Assembly: GCA_019636375.1 (NCBI GenBank)
Contig: JAHBXS010000001.1
Span: 744,001-808,000 of the forward strand
DNA length: 64,000 nucleotides
Direction: 5' to 3'
DNA from: Pirellulaceae bacterium
Lineage (GTDB): Bacteria > Planctomycetota > Planctomycetia > Pirellulales > Pirellulaceae
Below the pieces are notes generated by a model. That model ran no database searches. It was given only the letters and a program-made list of their open reading frames with translations, and was not told where the DNA came from. The first letter of the stretch is position 1, and every line of letters starts with the position of its first letter. A program made the translations under genes and the position numbers. Below are positions 36,889-45,803 of the stretch, piece by piece.

Positions 36889-39800
36889 CTAGACCGATTT
36901 AACTTGGTTGTTCGCAATCACGAGAATGTCGGCTGTGTGGTCACCTACTTCAACCGATTGTTTTGCTGAATCGGAAATGAGGAGCCAATCTAGCGACTCA
37001 GCCAACGTTTCGCCCTTAATATAGTCAGCCCAATTCTCGACAGCAGTTTGAAGGTCTGTACTGGGTCCGTGGACTTGGACAGCGATACGATCGGAGTAAT
37101 CGAGAGCCATTTTTTTGCGGATTTCTTGGATCGAACGCACGAGGTCGCGAGCAATCCCTTCCTCAATAAGTTCGGGAGTCAACTCTGTAGCCAGGATGAC
37201 GACGCACGCACGTCCTTGTGCTGCAGTCCAACCGGGCTTAGGAGCCAAGCGGACTTGTAAATCATCGTGCTCCAAGACCAATTCGCTTTCGGCGACATTG
37301 ATGACGACTTTGCCATCTTGTTGCAATTTATTCAACAACTCGCCACCGTCGGCTTCAGACAAAAGTTTCTTCAAAGCGGGAAGATGTTTCCCGACTTTTG
37401 GGCCAAGACGCTTGAAGTTTGGCAGAATTTCGTAGGTCACAAATTCGCTCGCATCGGAAATGTAGGCGACTTCCTTGACGTTCAATTCATCGCGCAAGAT
37501 CGAGTCATGAGCCTCGAGCCAAGCGGCATGTTTGTTGGAATTGAGGGCCACCGTCACCCGCCGTAGTGGTTGGCGGACCTTCAACTTCGCATCCATACGA
37601 GCGGCTCGACCCAAGGACGCGATTTCACGAATTAAGTCCATCTGTTCAGATAGATTCGGGTCGATATCGGCCGAATTGGAAACGGGATAATCGGCGAGAT
37701 GAACACTCTCAAGCGCTCTACCGGAAAAATCGCAGGTCAACCGTCGCCAAATCACTTCACTGATAAACGGAACGAATGGCGCGATGACTTTTGCCAACGT
37801 CAACAGGCACTCGTATAGGGTCCAATAGGCGTCGAGCTTATCAGCGCTGGCTTTGTCGGGACTCCAAAACCTTTCGCGATTACGGCGAACATACCAATTG
37901 CTAAGCCCATCCAAAAACGCATTGATTTCTTGGCAAGCTCCATAGCTGTCATAGGCGTCCATTCGCCGAGTGACTTCCGCGACGGTTCGATTCAGTTCGC
38001 TTAAAATCCAGCGGTCGATTTCGGCTCGCTGCGATGTTGGGCGACAACTTGCGGCCTGCAGCAATTCATCGTGACTCATTTGCCGAATGTCGCCCGTAAG
38101 TTCTTTCGACGGATCGAAACCGTCAGAAATTGCATAGTTCACGAAGAAGCTGAAAACATTCCAAAGCCGAAGGATAAATTCTGGGATACTGTCCTTGATC
38201 GTTTGTTCTCGGTAACGGATTTCAGTCCAGGGGGGCTGTTTAGCGAAGAAATACCAGCGCAACGCATCCGCCCCGTACTTGTCAAAAATCTCGTTCGGCT
38301 CGCGATAGTTGCGTTTGGATTTGGACATTTTCTGTCCATCTTCACCCAACATCAACCCGAGGACGATGCAGTTTCGAAACGGTCGGGGGATATCCTTTTG
38401 CTCAAACAGCATCGTGCTGATCGCGAGCAAACTGTAGAACCAACCCCGTGTTTGATCGAGGGCCTCGCTGATGAAGTCAGCCGGGAACTGCGAGTCGAAC
38501 GACTCAAGCCCTTGCTGCGGATATCCCCATTGAGCAAACGGCATCGCTCCGCTGTCGTACCAGCAATCGATCACCTCCGTTACTCGTTTCATGCGAGCTC
38601 CTTCCGCGAACGGAGAGTCATAAGTCACATGATCGATGTAAGGCTTGTGGACTTTTAGGTCCTCGACGAGTTCTGGATTATCTTTTTTGGCTTCGTCCCA
38701 GACTTCGGTCCCGGATATGCCGGGTTTATCAAGGAGTTCTAGGTAACTTCCGATCGACTCCATTTGTCCAGTCTGTTCGCAAACCCAAATCGGGAGCGGT
38801 GTTCCCCAATAGCGTTCGCGAGACAGCGCCCAATCAACGTTGCTTTCCAAAAAGTTCCCGAATCGTCCGTCGCGGATATGTTCAGGAAGCCAATTGATCT
38901 CGCGATTGTTGGCCAACATTTTGTCGCGAAACTGAGTCGTCTTGATGAACCAACTCTTACGCGGATACTGAATCAATGGATCATTGTCCGCGCGCCAGCA
39001 GAAGGGATATTCGTGCAGGTATTGTTCTTGGAAGTAAAGACTGCCGTTTTCTTTGAGGTGTCGCGTGATGAGTTTGTCCGCGTCCTTGACCCACATCCCA
39101 GCGAAGTCGGTGACAGTATCGACAAATTTTCCGTTCGGGCCGACACCGCAGATCAGTTCGGGGCCTTGGCCGTCAACGAATCTTGCCTGTTCGGTTTGGA
39201 GTAATTCGAAGTCGACTTCACCGAAAGCCGGAGCCTCGTGAACAGCCCCAGAGCCGCTATCGGTAGTCACAAAATCGGCGGCAGTGATTCGCCACGCGAC
39301 GTGCTGAGTTCCCCCGTCGCGCAGTTTGCCGGTCGTTTGTCCGAGGCTCGTGTAATAGTAATCGAAGGGTGGCAAGTAGCGTTTGCCGACAAGATCGCTA
39401 CCCAGACAAGTCGATTCGATTGTTAGCTCGCGTTTGACTTTGGCGGCGATTGTTTCCACCAAATCCTTCGCCATGATCAGGCGTTTTTCCAAAACGGAGT
39501 CGTAAACGGTCGCGTATTCCAGTTTTGGATTGACCGCAGCGAATTGATTGGAGGGAAGCGTCCAAGGTGTCGTGGTCCAAACCAGCAACGCGGTTTGCGG
39601 CTCGTCAACAAACGGAAACATGACGAACACGCTGGGATCCGCCACCGTCTTGTAGCCTTGACCGACTTCTCCACTTGAGAGAGCCGTTCCCCCTTGCGCC
39701 CACCACCAAACGATTTTATGGCCTTGATACAGGAGACCACGATCGAACAGATTCTTGAGCGACCACCACACTGATTCGACGTAGCTTTGATGGTAAGTCA

Positions 39801-40245
39801 CATACGCTTCATCGAGTTTGATCCAGAAGCCGAGTCGTTCGGTGAGTCGCTCCCATTCCTGCATGTACCGCCAGACGCTGCGTTGGCAGAGTTGGATGAA
39901 GGGTTCGACGCCGTATTCTTCGATTTCTTCTTTGGAATGGATGCCGAGTTCTTTACAGACTTCGACCTCGACCGGCAATCCGTGCGTATCCCAGCCGGCC
40001 TTGCGGGTACAGCGTTTGCCGCGCATCGTCTGGTAGCGTGGAAAAAGGTCCTTGATGGCTCGTGTGAGGCAGTGTCCCGGATGCGGCATCCCGTTGGCTG
40101 TGGGAGGGCCTTCGAAAAAGACGAAGGCAGACGCTCCCTCACGCTGTTTCAAAGACTGGTCGTAGATGTCTCGATCTCGCCAGAATTGGAGAACTTCTTC
40201 CTCAAGTTTCGGAAAACTTACATTACTTTCAATTCGAGCAAACAT
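36889..40245 (-). CDS. ileS: Isoleucyl-tRNA synthetase, type 2-like
   Basis: An 1118-residue class I synthetase. HIGH-type motif '[17 protein letters not shown]' at residues 52-68 and '[13 protein letters not shown]' near residue 640 are both intact. The large CP1 editing domain shows '[17 protein letters not shown]' and '[10 protein letters not shown]'-style segments. The C-terminal anticodon-binding region has no four-Cys zinc finger, and the length and the sequence around the active site fit the longer IleRS2 group found in eukaryotes and some bacteria, several of which resist mupirocin. It lies 73 bases after the acidic small protein gene and 2 bases before purN, so all three may be one operon. 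Confidence 0.95.
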   Translation of the reverse strand: MFARIESNVSFPKLEEEVLQFWRDRDIYDQSLKQREGASAFVFFEGPPTANGMPHPGHCLTRAIKDLFPRYQTMRGKRCTRKAGWDTHGLPVEVEVCKELGIHSKEEIEEYGVEPFIQLCQRSVWRYMQEWERLTERLGFWIKLDEAYVTYHQSYVESVWWSLKNLFDRGLLYQGHKIVWWWAQGGTALSSGEVGQGYKTVADPSVFVMFPFVDEPQTALLVWTTTPWTLPSNQFAAVNPKLEYATVYDSVLEKRLIMAKDLVETIAAKVKRELTIESTCLGSDLVGKRYLPPFDYYYTSLGQTTGKLRDGGTQHVAWRITAADFVTTDSGSGAVHEAPAFGEVDFELLQTEQARFVDGQGPELICGVGPNGKFVDTVTDFAGMWVKDADKLITRHLKENGSLYFQEQYLHEYPFCWRADNDPLIQYPRKSWFIKTTQFRDKMLANNREINWLPEHIRDGRFGNFLESNVDWALSRERYWGTPLPIWVCEQTGQMESIGSYLELLDKPGISGTEVWDEAKKDNPELVEDLKVHKPYIDHVTYDSPFAEGARMKRVTEVIDCWYDSGAMPFAQWGYPQQGLESFDSQFPADFISEALDQTRGWFYSLLAISTMLFEQKDIPRPFRNCIVLGLMLGEDGQKMSKSKRNYREPNEIFDKYGADALRWYFFAKQPPWTEIRYREQTIKDSIPEFILRLWNVFSFFVNYAISDGFDPSKELTGDIRQMSHDELLQAASCRPTSQRAEIDRWILSELNRTVAEVTRRMDAYDSYGACQEINAFLDGLSNWYVRRNRERFWSPDKASADKLDAYWTLYECLLTLAKVIAPFVPFISEVIWRRLTCDFSGRALESVHLADYPVSNSADIDPNLSEQMDLIREIASLGRAARMDAKLKVRQPLRRVTVALNSNKHAAWLEAHDSILRDELNVKEVAYISDASEFVTYEILPNFKRLGPKVGKHLPALKKLLSEADGGELLNKLQQDGKVVINVAESELVLEHDDLQVRLAPKPGWTAAQGRACVVILATELTPELIEEGIARDLVRSIQEIRKKMALDYSDRIAVQVHGPSTDLQTAVENWADYIKGETLAESLDWLLISDSAKQSVEVGDHTADILVIANNQVKSV

Positions 40246-40318
40246 CCCGAACCAATACTCCTTTTAAATATCCAAGACGACCGTTGTCAATTGTCGTTTT
40301 CTCAGCAGATGACAGACT

Positions 40319-40603
40319 TCAATCACCCTGCAGCAAGTCAAGGTCATCATCAAGGGGTTCGTCGTCTTCTTCGAGGTGGCCAAATTCTTCACGAAATTCT
40401 TGACCGTATTTGTCGTCCTCAAGTTCGTATTCGCTTTCGACTTCCTCTTCGAAGTCATCGTCGAAGTCCTCATCAAAGTCGTCTTCATCGAACTCGGCGA
40501 GAATATCTTCGGCAATGTCTGTGGCGTCTTCGGTCGGGTTGGTGAAGTCCACCATTTCGCCAAAATCGTCTTCTATTGATTCGAAATCGTCGTCGTCGCT
40601 CAT
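40319..40603 (-). CDS. Highly acidic small protein upstream of ileS
   Basis: A 94-residue protein, well over half Asp and Glu, with runs such as 'DEDDFDEDFDDDFEEEVE'. It has almost no basic residues (one Lys near 68) and ends 'DDEPLDDDLDLLQGD'. No signal peptide or membrane helix is present. I recognise no family; acidic low-complexity proteins of this kind can buffer metal ions, mimic nucleic acid or chaperone basic proteins, but nothing here decides. The start is ATG 40603 (MSDDDDFES) with GAG about 12 bases upstream; the frame runs further upstream but becomes ordinary non-coding composition. It may be co-transcribed with ileS. Confidence 0.6.
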   Translation of the reverse strand: MSDDDDFESIEDDFGEMVDFTNPTEDATDIAEDILAEFDEDDFDEDFDDDFEEEVESEYELEDDKYGQEFREEFGHLEEDDEPLDDDLDLLQGD

Positions 40604-41265
40604 CAGTGATTTCTCAAGCCCATGAAAAACCACTATTATTGCGGTGAGACGACGTTTTGGATAGGCGAGGAGCGTTAAAGAGTTTGCGGCGCGCGTAGAA
40701 AAAGGGCAAGCCAAGACCCAAAAAATGCCTCGACTTGCCCTGTCACGGGGGCTGCGTCAGTTTGTTGCTCGCTTTTGAAATTGGGGCAGGACAGGTTGGC
40801 GGAAAGACTTTCGGTTCTCCCAATCCCACGGTTCCTCGTCCAATTTCTCCAGCACATTAATTTAGGTTGCTCTAGGGTTTTGAGGCAAAAAAATGGGAAT
40901 TTTCCAAATCCTCTGCGGACGATCCCCGTTTCTTCCCGGAATTATGCGCAAAAGCCTCTAAAATCGGCCAGCAAAATCTTCAAAACCCGTTTTTTGAAAA
41001 TAAACCGACCGGGCTATGCCTCTTCAAAATGTCAGCTTAACGGCATGATACGAGAACCAATTGCCGGTTTTCGCTTTTCTTCCTGCCATGGACCGAGTTT
41101 GACCGTTGTTCAAAAGACTAAAATTGCCGGGCTAAATTGGAGATTTTGGTGCAAAGACCGCCAAGATTTTTCGACAATTGGTGTTTTATTTGAATTTCGT
41201 ATTACAATAGAATCCAAGTTCTCTATTTTTCAGAATCCCTACATCCGAACTCGCCGGAAACACTC
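40604..41265. other. Intergenic region upstream of glycine-rich gene
   Basis: About 660 bases between two divergent genes. GGGCAAG (40704-40710) and CTTGCCC (40734-40740) form a stem that on the minus strand is followed by TTTTTC, so it could terminate or attenuate a minus transcript. TACAAT at 41203-41208 is a reasonable -10 box for the glycine-rich gene, without a clear -35. Short frames here have no support. Confidence 0.4.
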
Positions 41266-44200
41266 ATGAAGACAACTTTTTCCAAAACGCTTTTAGCCCT
41301 AGCATTTGCGTGTGGTATCGCCCTTGCTCCAATTGGCGCCGTGCCAGTGTGGGGAGACGAAGATAACGCTTCGACAGGGACCGCCGGTACGAATGGTGCC
41401 AATGGCGCATCGGGGAACCCGGCGATTGACGGTGCCAACGGAGGCAATGGCGGGATTGCGAACGCGGAAGCGATTTCCCTATCTGGAAACGCAACCGCTC
41501 GCGCCTTTGGTGGCGTTGGCGGTAAAGGGGGTAACGGCGGAAACGGAATTGGTTCCAATGTTGACGGAGGTCAAGGCGGAAACGGTGGCCGCGGAGGCCG
41601 AGCCGAAGCGATGGCAACGACGACTGCCGCAGGAGGCAAAGCCTTTGCTCGATCTGTTGGCGGGCGTGGCGGCAATGGTGGCGAAGGCGGAAATGCATCG
41701 TCCGGTGGAATCCCCGGCTTCGGTGGATACGGCGGGCAAGGTGGTTTTGCGATGTCGCAAGCTTTTGGTGTCCGCTCTGCAACTGCAATCGCCGTTGGCG
41801 GTAGGTCGGGAACAAGCGGCGGCAAACCCTTCAGCACATCGTTTCCAGGTGGGGGAGCGAGTGCGTTTGCTCAAGCAATCAACAACGCCGGGCCGGTTAC
41901 TGTGATCGCTCGACAATTTGGCGGTAACGGTGGAAACTCAGGTGGACGAGGAGCGAGCTCGCATATCCAAAACGGTGTTGTTGGGACTTCTTCCTCAAAT
42001 CTAGTTTTCGAACAAAGCGCCCGCGGCGGCCACGGTGGCAACGGCCCTGATGCACCGGGCGGCAACGGTGGACATGCATCCTCCGGCTTCAATCAAAACA
42101 CTTTGTCAGGCGTCAACTACGTCAATGGTACTGTTGTCGCAATCGGCGGTAACGGTGGGGAAAGTGCACTGAAGCCCTACAGCGCGGGCCACGGTGGGAA
42201 CGCCAGTGTTGCATTCTTTAATAACAGCAAAAACCAAGGGATTTTCTTGAGAGCCCTCGGTGGACATGGTGGCGATCATCTTTCAGGACGGCTTGCCGGA
42301 AATGGCGGCAACGCGAATTTGACGGCGTCGACGATTTCTGTACAAAACGGGGGCGAAATCGACTTAAGAGGATTGTTTGTTGGCGGAAATGGCGGTTCGA
42401 CCGCTGAGGACGCCAAGTTGAATCTAGCACGAGGCGGACAAGCTCTCGTCAACAACACATTGAACATTAACTCCGACTCGGCACCAGACGGAGCAAATAT
42501 GATTCGCGGAATTTTTAACTTGCGTGGTGGCCAAGGGGGGGCTTTTGGCGATGTCAATAAAGTAGATCGTTATGTCGGCCTCGCCGGATCGGCAATCGGT
42601 CGCTTCACAGACTCGGCAAATGCCACGAACAAACACTTTCGAGTCAATGCGTTCGGTGGGGCCGGGGCCGATTTCGTAAAATCTGATCCAGACTCCGACC
42701 TCGATTGGGCTGGAGGAAATGGTGCCAAGGCCGAAGTCGACATCACTTCCGTAAATGCAAAAGGAAATTTATTAATCGAAGCAAATTCTTTTGGTGGCAA
42801 TACTGGGCAAGGAGGAATGGATTTGTTCTCTCCATTGGGCTTCCTCGGATTTGGTGGGGAGGCGATTGCTAAGGGACATGGTACAACGTCGTCGTTAGGA
42901 AGTAATGTGACCGTTGTCTCAAAATCAATCGGTGGCCTTGGCCTTAATTCTGCAACCCTCAATGGTGGCGGCGGTGCGAAAAGTTATGCAACCGCCATCG
43001 GTACCAGTGATAACACGGCAATTGCCCGGGCCTTTGCTACGGCAACCAACAGCAGCGATACGGCTTACACCAATTCGAACGCAACTTCGGCAGGTGGCTC
43101 AGCGAATGCACTCGCATCTTCTGATGGACGACCGGACGCTGCGATTCTGGATGTCTTGGGGACAATTGCCGAAGCGAACTCGAATGCTGAGGCAGTATTT
43201 GGTGATGCAACTGCTAACTCGACTGCGGTTTCGGGTAACCTTCAAAACGCCTTCAGCACGGCCAATGCAACCGGTATCAGCTCAATGGCATCGGCGACAT
43301 CCGTTGGTGGTAACTCACTCTGGTCACTTAATGGAATTCGGGGAGGCAACGCAAACAGCGCCGCAACCGCTCACTCAGACAACTTGGGGGTTGAAACAAA
43401 CACGATTGCGATGGCGACGTCCAAAGCCGGCGACATTGACATGTCGACAGGCATCACCGGAATCGGCGGTTTCTCGGTTGCCAATGCTAACGCGTCTTCG
43501 GATTCTATGTTTGGAGCCAATGTTTTGGCAATCGCTGATTCGGTCGCGGGCAAAGGATCAAACTTTTTGGAGGCCGATGGACGAGATGGACGTGCTGATG
43601 CATTGGCGACGGCAACTCTCGCAGCGACCAAAGGCCATACCCACGCTCACGCAAATGCGGAGTCGACCCATTTTGGCAACGCTGTCGCCAACGCACACGG
43701 TGGTGAAACAGCAACTGCGACTGCCGAAGTGACACTTGGAGGCGGGGGATTCGCACGGTCCTTTTCAAGCTCTGAGAATTTCGAGAGCGCCATGTCCCAT
43801 TCAATCGCTCGATTTGTTGGTCCCAGCACCACGTTGGGTTCACAGCGGGGGACGGTCCTCACCGAAGCCTCAACGAAGGGCGAAGGGGTCAACGTAGCAA
43901 AATTACGTGTGTCGGGAATCCTCGATGCGTTCGATGCCGATCTTGTCAATTTTGGAGCGGCTCAAGCCATCGTTGGGCATCGTCGCGATGTCGCCGACGT
44001 GCTTGGGATTGTGGTCGAGCCAAGTGCCGCTTTCTCGCACTATCAATTGGCTCCTTCGGCTGATCTGGTCGATACCTTTATGGCGGGCTCACCGAGTGTC
44101 AAAGACGAATTCAATCAAGTCTTGGGGGTTGGTGTTTTAGGGAATACCACCGGAATCGATACGTCATTCCGCTCGTTCTTCGAATTGAGTATGGATGTGA

Positions 44201-44583
44201 TGTCGATGGATACTGAGGTACGCGTAGGCTTTTTTGGTGCGGAATCGACCGGGGTCGGCTTCGATACACTTCGGCTCAAAATGTGGCTCGAAGGCAACAT
44301 GGTGATGGATGAACTCTTCATGGATGTTGCGTCAGCCGATGCCTTCTTTGCCGACAATGTAGTCTCGATTGGCAACGTCGCCGATTTGGTTGGCCCGATG
44401 GATTTGGAAATCGAATGGCTAATGAATACCAACGCAGCCAGTTCCTATTTGGTCAATTTGGCATTCGGTACAGGTTCCTCAGTAACGATGGGAATGATGT
44501 CGATTCCAGAGCCGGGTGCATTGGCATTTTTGATGTTGTGCGGAGTTGGCTTGACGATGCGTCGCAAACGCCGTCACTGCTAA
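41266..44583 (+). CDS. Glycine-rich repetitive PEP-CTERM protein
   Basis: A 1105-residue secreted protein. A signal peptide (MKTTFSKTLLALAFACGIALAPIG) is followed by about 350 residues dominated by 'GGxGGNGG'-style tripeptide-like repeats interspersed with 'AxAxA' strands. The middle (about 400-830) is Ala/Asn/Ser/Thr-rich with repeated 'ANA' and 'ATA' units. A globular domain of about 230 residues precedes a C-terminal tail 'MSIPEPGALAFLMLCGVGLTMRRKRRHC', which is a PEP-CTERM sorting signal: PEP motif, hydrophobic helix, basic end. This points to processing by an exosortase/XrtA-type system and surface or extracellular-matrix location. The repeat pattern recalls mycobacterial PE_PGRS proteins by convergence. 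Alone, with its own terminator. Confidence 0.8.
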   Translation: MKTTFSKTLLALAFACGIALAPIGAVPVWGDEDNASTGTAGTNGANGASGNPAIDGANGGNGGIANAEAISLSGNATARAFGGVGGKGGNGGNGIGSNVDGGQGGNGGRGGRAEAMATTTAAGGKAFARSVGGRGGNGGEGGNASSGGIPGFGGYGGQGGFAMSQAFGVRSATAIAVGGRSGTSGGKPFSTSFPGGGASAFAQAINNAGPVTVIARQFGGNGGNSGGRGASSHIQNGVVGTSSSNLVFEQSARGGHGGNGPDAPGGNGGHASSGFNQNTLSGVNYVNGTVVAIGGNGGESALKPYSAGHGGNASVAFFNNSKNQGIFLRALGGHGGDHLSGRLAGNGGNANLTASTISVQNGGEIDLRGLFVGGNGGSTAEDAKLNLARGGQALVNNTLNINSDSAPDGANMIRGIFNLRGGQGGAFGDVNKVDRYVGLAGSAIGRFTDSANATNKHFRVNAFGGAGADFVKSDPDSDLDWAGGNGAKAEVDITSVNAKGNLLIEANSFGGNTGQGGMDLFSPLGFLGFGGEAIAKGHGTTSSLGSNVTVVSKSIGGLGLNSATLNGGGGAKSYATAIGTSDNTAIARAFATATNSSDTAYTNSNATSAGGSANALASSDGRPDAAILDVLGTIAEANSNAEAVFGDATANSTAVSGNLQNAFSTANATGISSMASATSVGGNSLWSLNGIRGGNANSAATAHSDNLGVETNTIAMATSKAGDIDMSTGITGIGGFSVANANASSDSMFGANVLAIADSVAGKGSNFLEADGRDGRADALATATLAATKGHTHAHANAESTHFGNAVANAHGGETATATAEVTLGGGGFARSFSSSENFESAMSHSIARFVGPSTTLGSQRGTVLTEASTKGEGVNVAKLRVSGILDAFDADLVNFGAAQAIVGHRRDVADVLGIVVEPSAAFSHYQLAPSADLVDTFMAGSPSVKDEFNQVLGVGVLGNTTGIDTSFRSFFELSMDVMSMDTEVRVGFFGAESTGVGFDTLRLKMWLEGNMVMDELFMDVASADAFFADNVVSIGNVADLVGPMDLEIEWLMNTNAASSYLVNLAFGTGSSVTMGMMSIPEPGALAFLMLCGVGLTMRRKRRHC

Positions 44584-44616
44584 AATACGTGTACCTAAAA
44601 CCTATTGAACTACACT

Positions 44617-44670
44617 CTGCCGCTCGATTGGACCTCAACAAAGTCCAATCCTGCGGCAGATTTTTTTGGG
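44617..44670 (+). terminator. Rho-independent terminator of the glycine-rich gene
   Basis: CTGCCGC/GCGGCAG and, inside, ATTGGAC/GTCCAAT form a two-part stem with a small internal loop, followed by ATTTTTTT. It begins 34 bases after the stop. Confidence 0.88.
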
Positions 44671-44723
44671 CGAACGAGATTTCAATTTCAAAGATCAGGG
44701 ATTTCGCCGAGATGTGCGTTTCG

Positions 44724-45488
44724 TTACTCGGAAGGTTTGAACGGGATCAGTTCTCCACCGCGGGAAAGATACAGTCGATAGAGTTGGTGATGGTGAAAAG
44801 CCGTAGCCATGGTGACCAGCGATAACACAAATAGATAACCGACACATAACGCCAACAATCCAGCAAAAGCGAGGAATGGGGTTACGATCGCAATAAATAA
44901 GGCTCCCAGAATTAACTCCACCCAAGTCTTTCCCAAAAAATCCATCGCGAACCGAAAGTTGAAGCCCTCAATAAAGTCTTTTGCGATCCCGGCCCGCAGA
45001 AACAGGGGAATCATCACGGCTTGAAAAAGCATCCCCACAACAAAAAACAAAAAGTACGACGCGAAAACTAAGACCATCATCAATCCGTCGTTCCCATTTC
45101 CTCCTACAGCCGCCATCCCAATCCCTACCACGAAAAAAGTTACGATCGCGACCGGAATCATGACGAGGCCGAGTACGAGCGACACCAAAAATGGCCACAC
45201 GCCGCGAGTAAGGTAGGCACCAAATTTTCCAAAATCGAAATCTGGGTAGCCCGGCTGTCGGTAGTAAACCCGCCACGCGATGATCTCGTATTGATAGCCG
45301 ATCAATACGATCGGGCCGACCACAGGAATCAAAAAGACAACGGTAACGAGCAACCAGTTCAAAAGCCAATTGGGGCTCTCGAATAAGAACGTAAAGTTCT
45401 GCAAATAGTTGTACTCGAATGGTTCGTTAGAAATTGGGGGTGGGGCTTTGGTGGTTTCTGGGGCAAGGAAAGGGTTTTGACTACTCAT
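44724..45488 (-). CDS. DUF4013 multi-helix membrane protein
   Basis: A 254-residue integral membrane protein resembling DUF4013. A Pro-rich cytoplasmic start (NPFLAPETTKAPPP) and 'FEYNYLQNFTFLFESPNWLLNWL' precede five or six hydrophobic helices, among them 'LLVTVVFLIPVVGPIVLIGYQYEI', 'FGAYLTRGVWPFLVSLVLGLVMIP', and a final helix ending 'VTMATAFHHHQLYRLYLSRGG'. The start is ATG 45488 (MSSQNPF); the frame extends upstream but that part lacks a membrane-protein pattern. No catalytic motif is seen. It is divergent from the POT transporter; function unknown. Confidence 0.7.
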   Translation of the reverse strand: MSSQNPFLAPETTKAPPPISNEPFEYNYLQNFTFLFESPNWLLNWLLVTVVFLIPVVGPIVLIGYQYEIIAWRVYYRQPGYPDFDFGKFGAYLTRGVWPFLVSLVLGLVMIPVAIVTFFVVGIGMAAVGGNGNDGLMMVLVFASYFLFFVVGMLFQAVMIPLFLRAGIAKDFIEGFNFRFAMDFLGKTWVELILGALFIAIVTPFLAFAGLLALCVGYLFVLSLVTMATAFHHHQLYRLYLSRGGELIPFKPSE

Positions 45489-45803
45489 GACAGTCCTTTT
45501 TGAATATTTCAGTTGATCGCAGGTCAGTGATTCTGGACGCAAGCCCAAACTCGTTTCTAAAGACCTAGCCGCCGGTGGTATGAACTTCCCACCTCGCTTG
45601 ATATCAATCCTGAAGATACCCGGAGAACCAAGAAAATCAACTCGGTCAAGAACCAAATTTCTCGCCAATTCTTCCCTTCGCCACTCTTGCGGCGATGAAA
45701 ACGGTGATTTAGAGTTAAAGCCATTCCGGGCCCGTGTAGTTCGCCAAGTGCAAACCAAAGTCGATGGGCAGGACGTCAGATAAACACAAGTCTTGAGGTC
45801 AGA
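45489..45803. other. Divergent intergenic region
   Basis: About 315 bases between the DUF4013 gene and the POT transporter. It must hold both promoters. I see no clear boxes, dyads or RNA structures. Confidence 0.4.

Noticed and set aside
40675-40857. 60-codon minus-strand frame upstream of the acidic protein gene
   Set aside because: It spans an inverted repeat with a T-tract and shows no protein-like pattern.
41370-42300. Repeated GG-rich blocks that might look like a CRISPR or tandem DNA repeat
   Set aside because: They vary in sequence and spacing and keep a protein frame; they reflect peptide repeats, not direct DNA repeats with spacers.
41266-43950. Long minus-strand frames, rich in Pro, opposite the glycine-rich gene
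   Set aside because: They mirror the GGN codons of the real gene (CC-rich on the other strand), have no ribosome sites and no known family.
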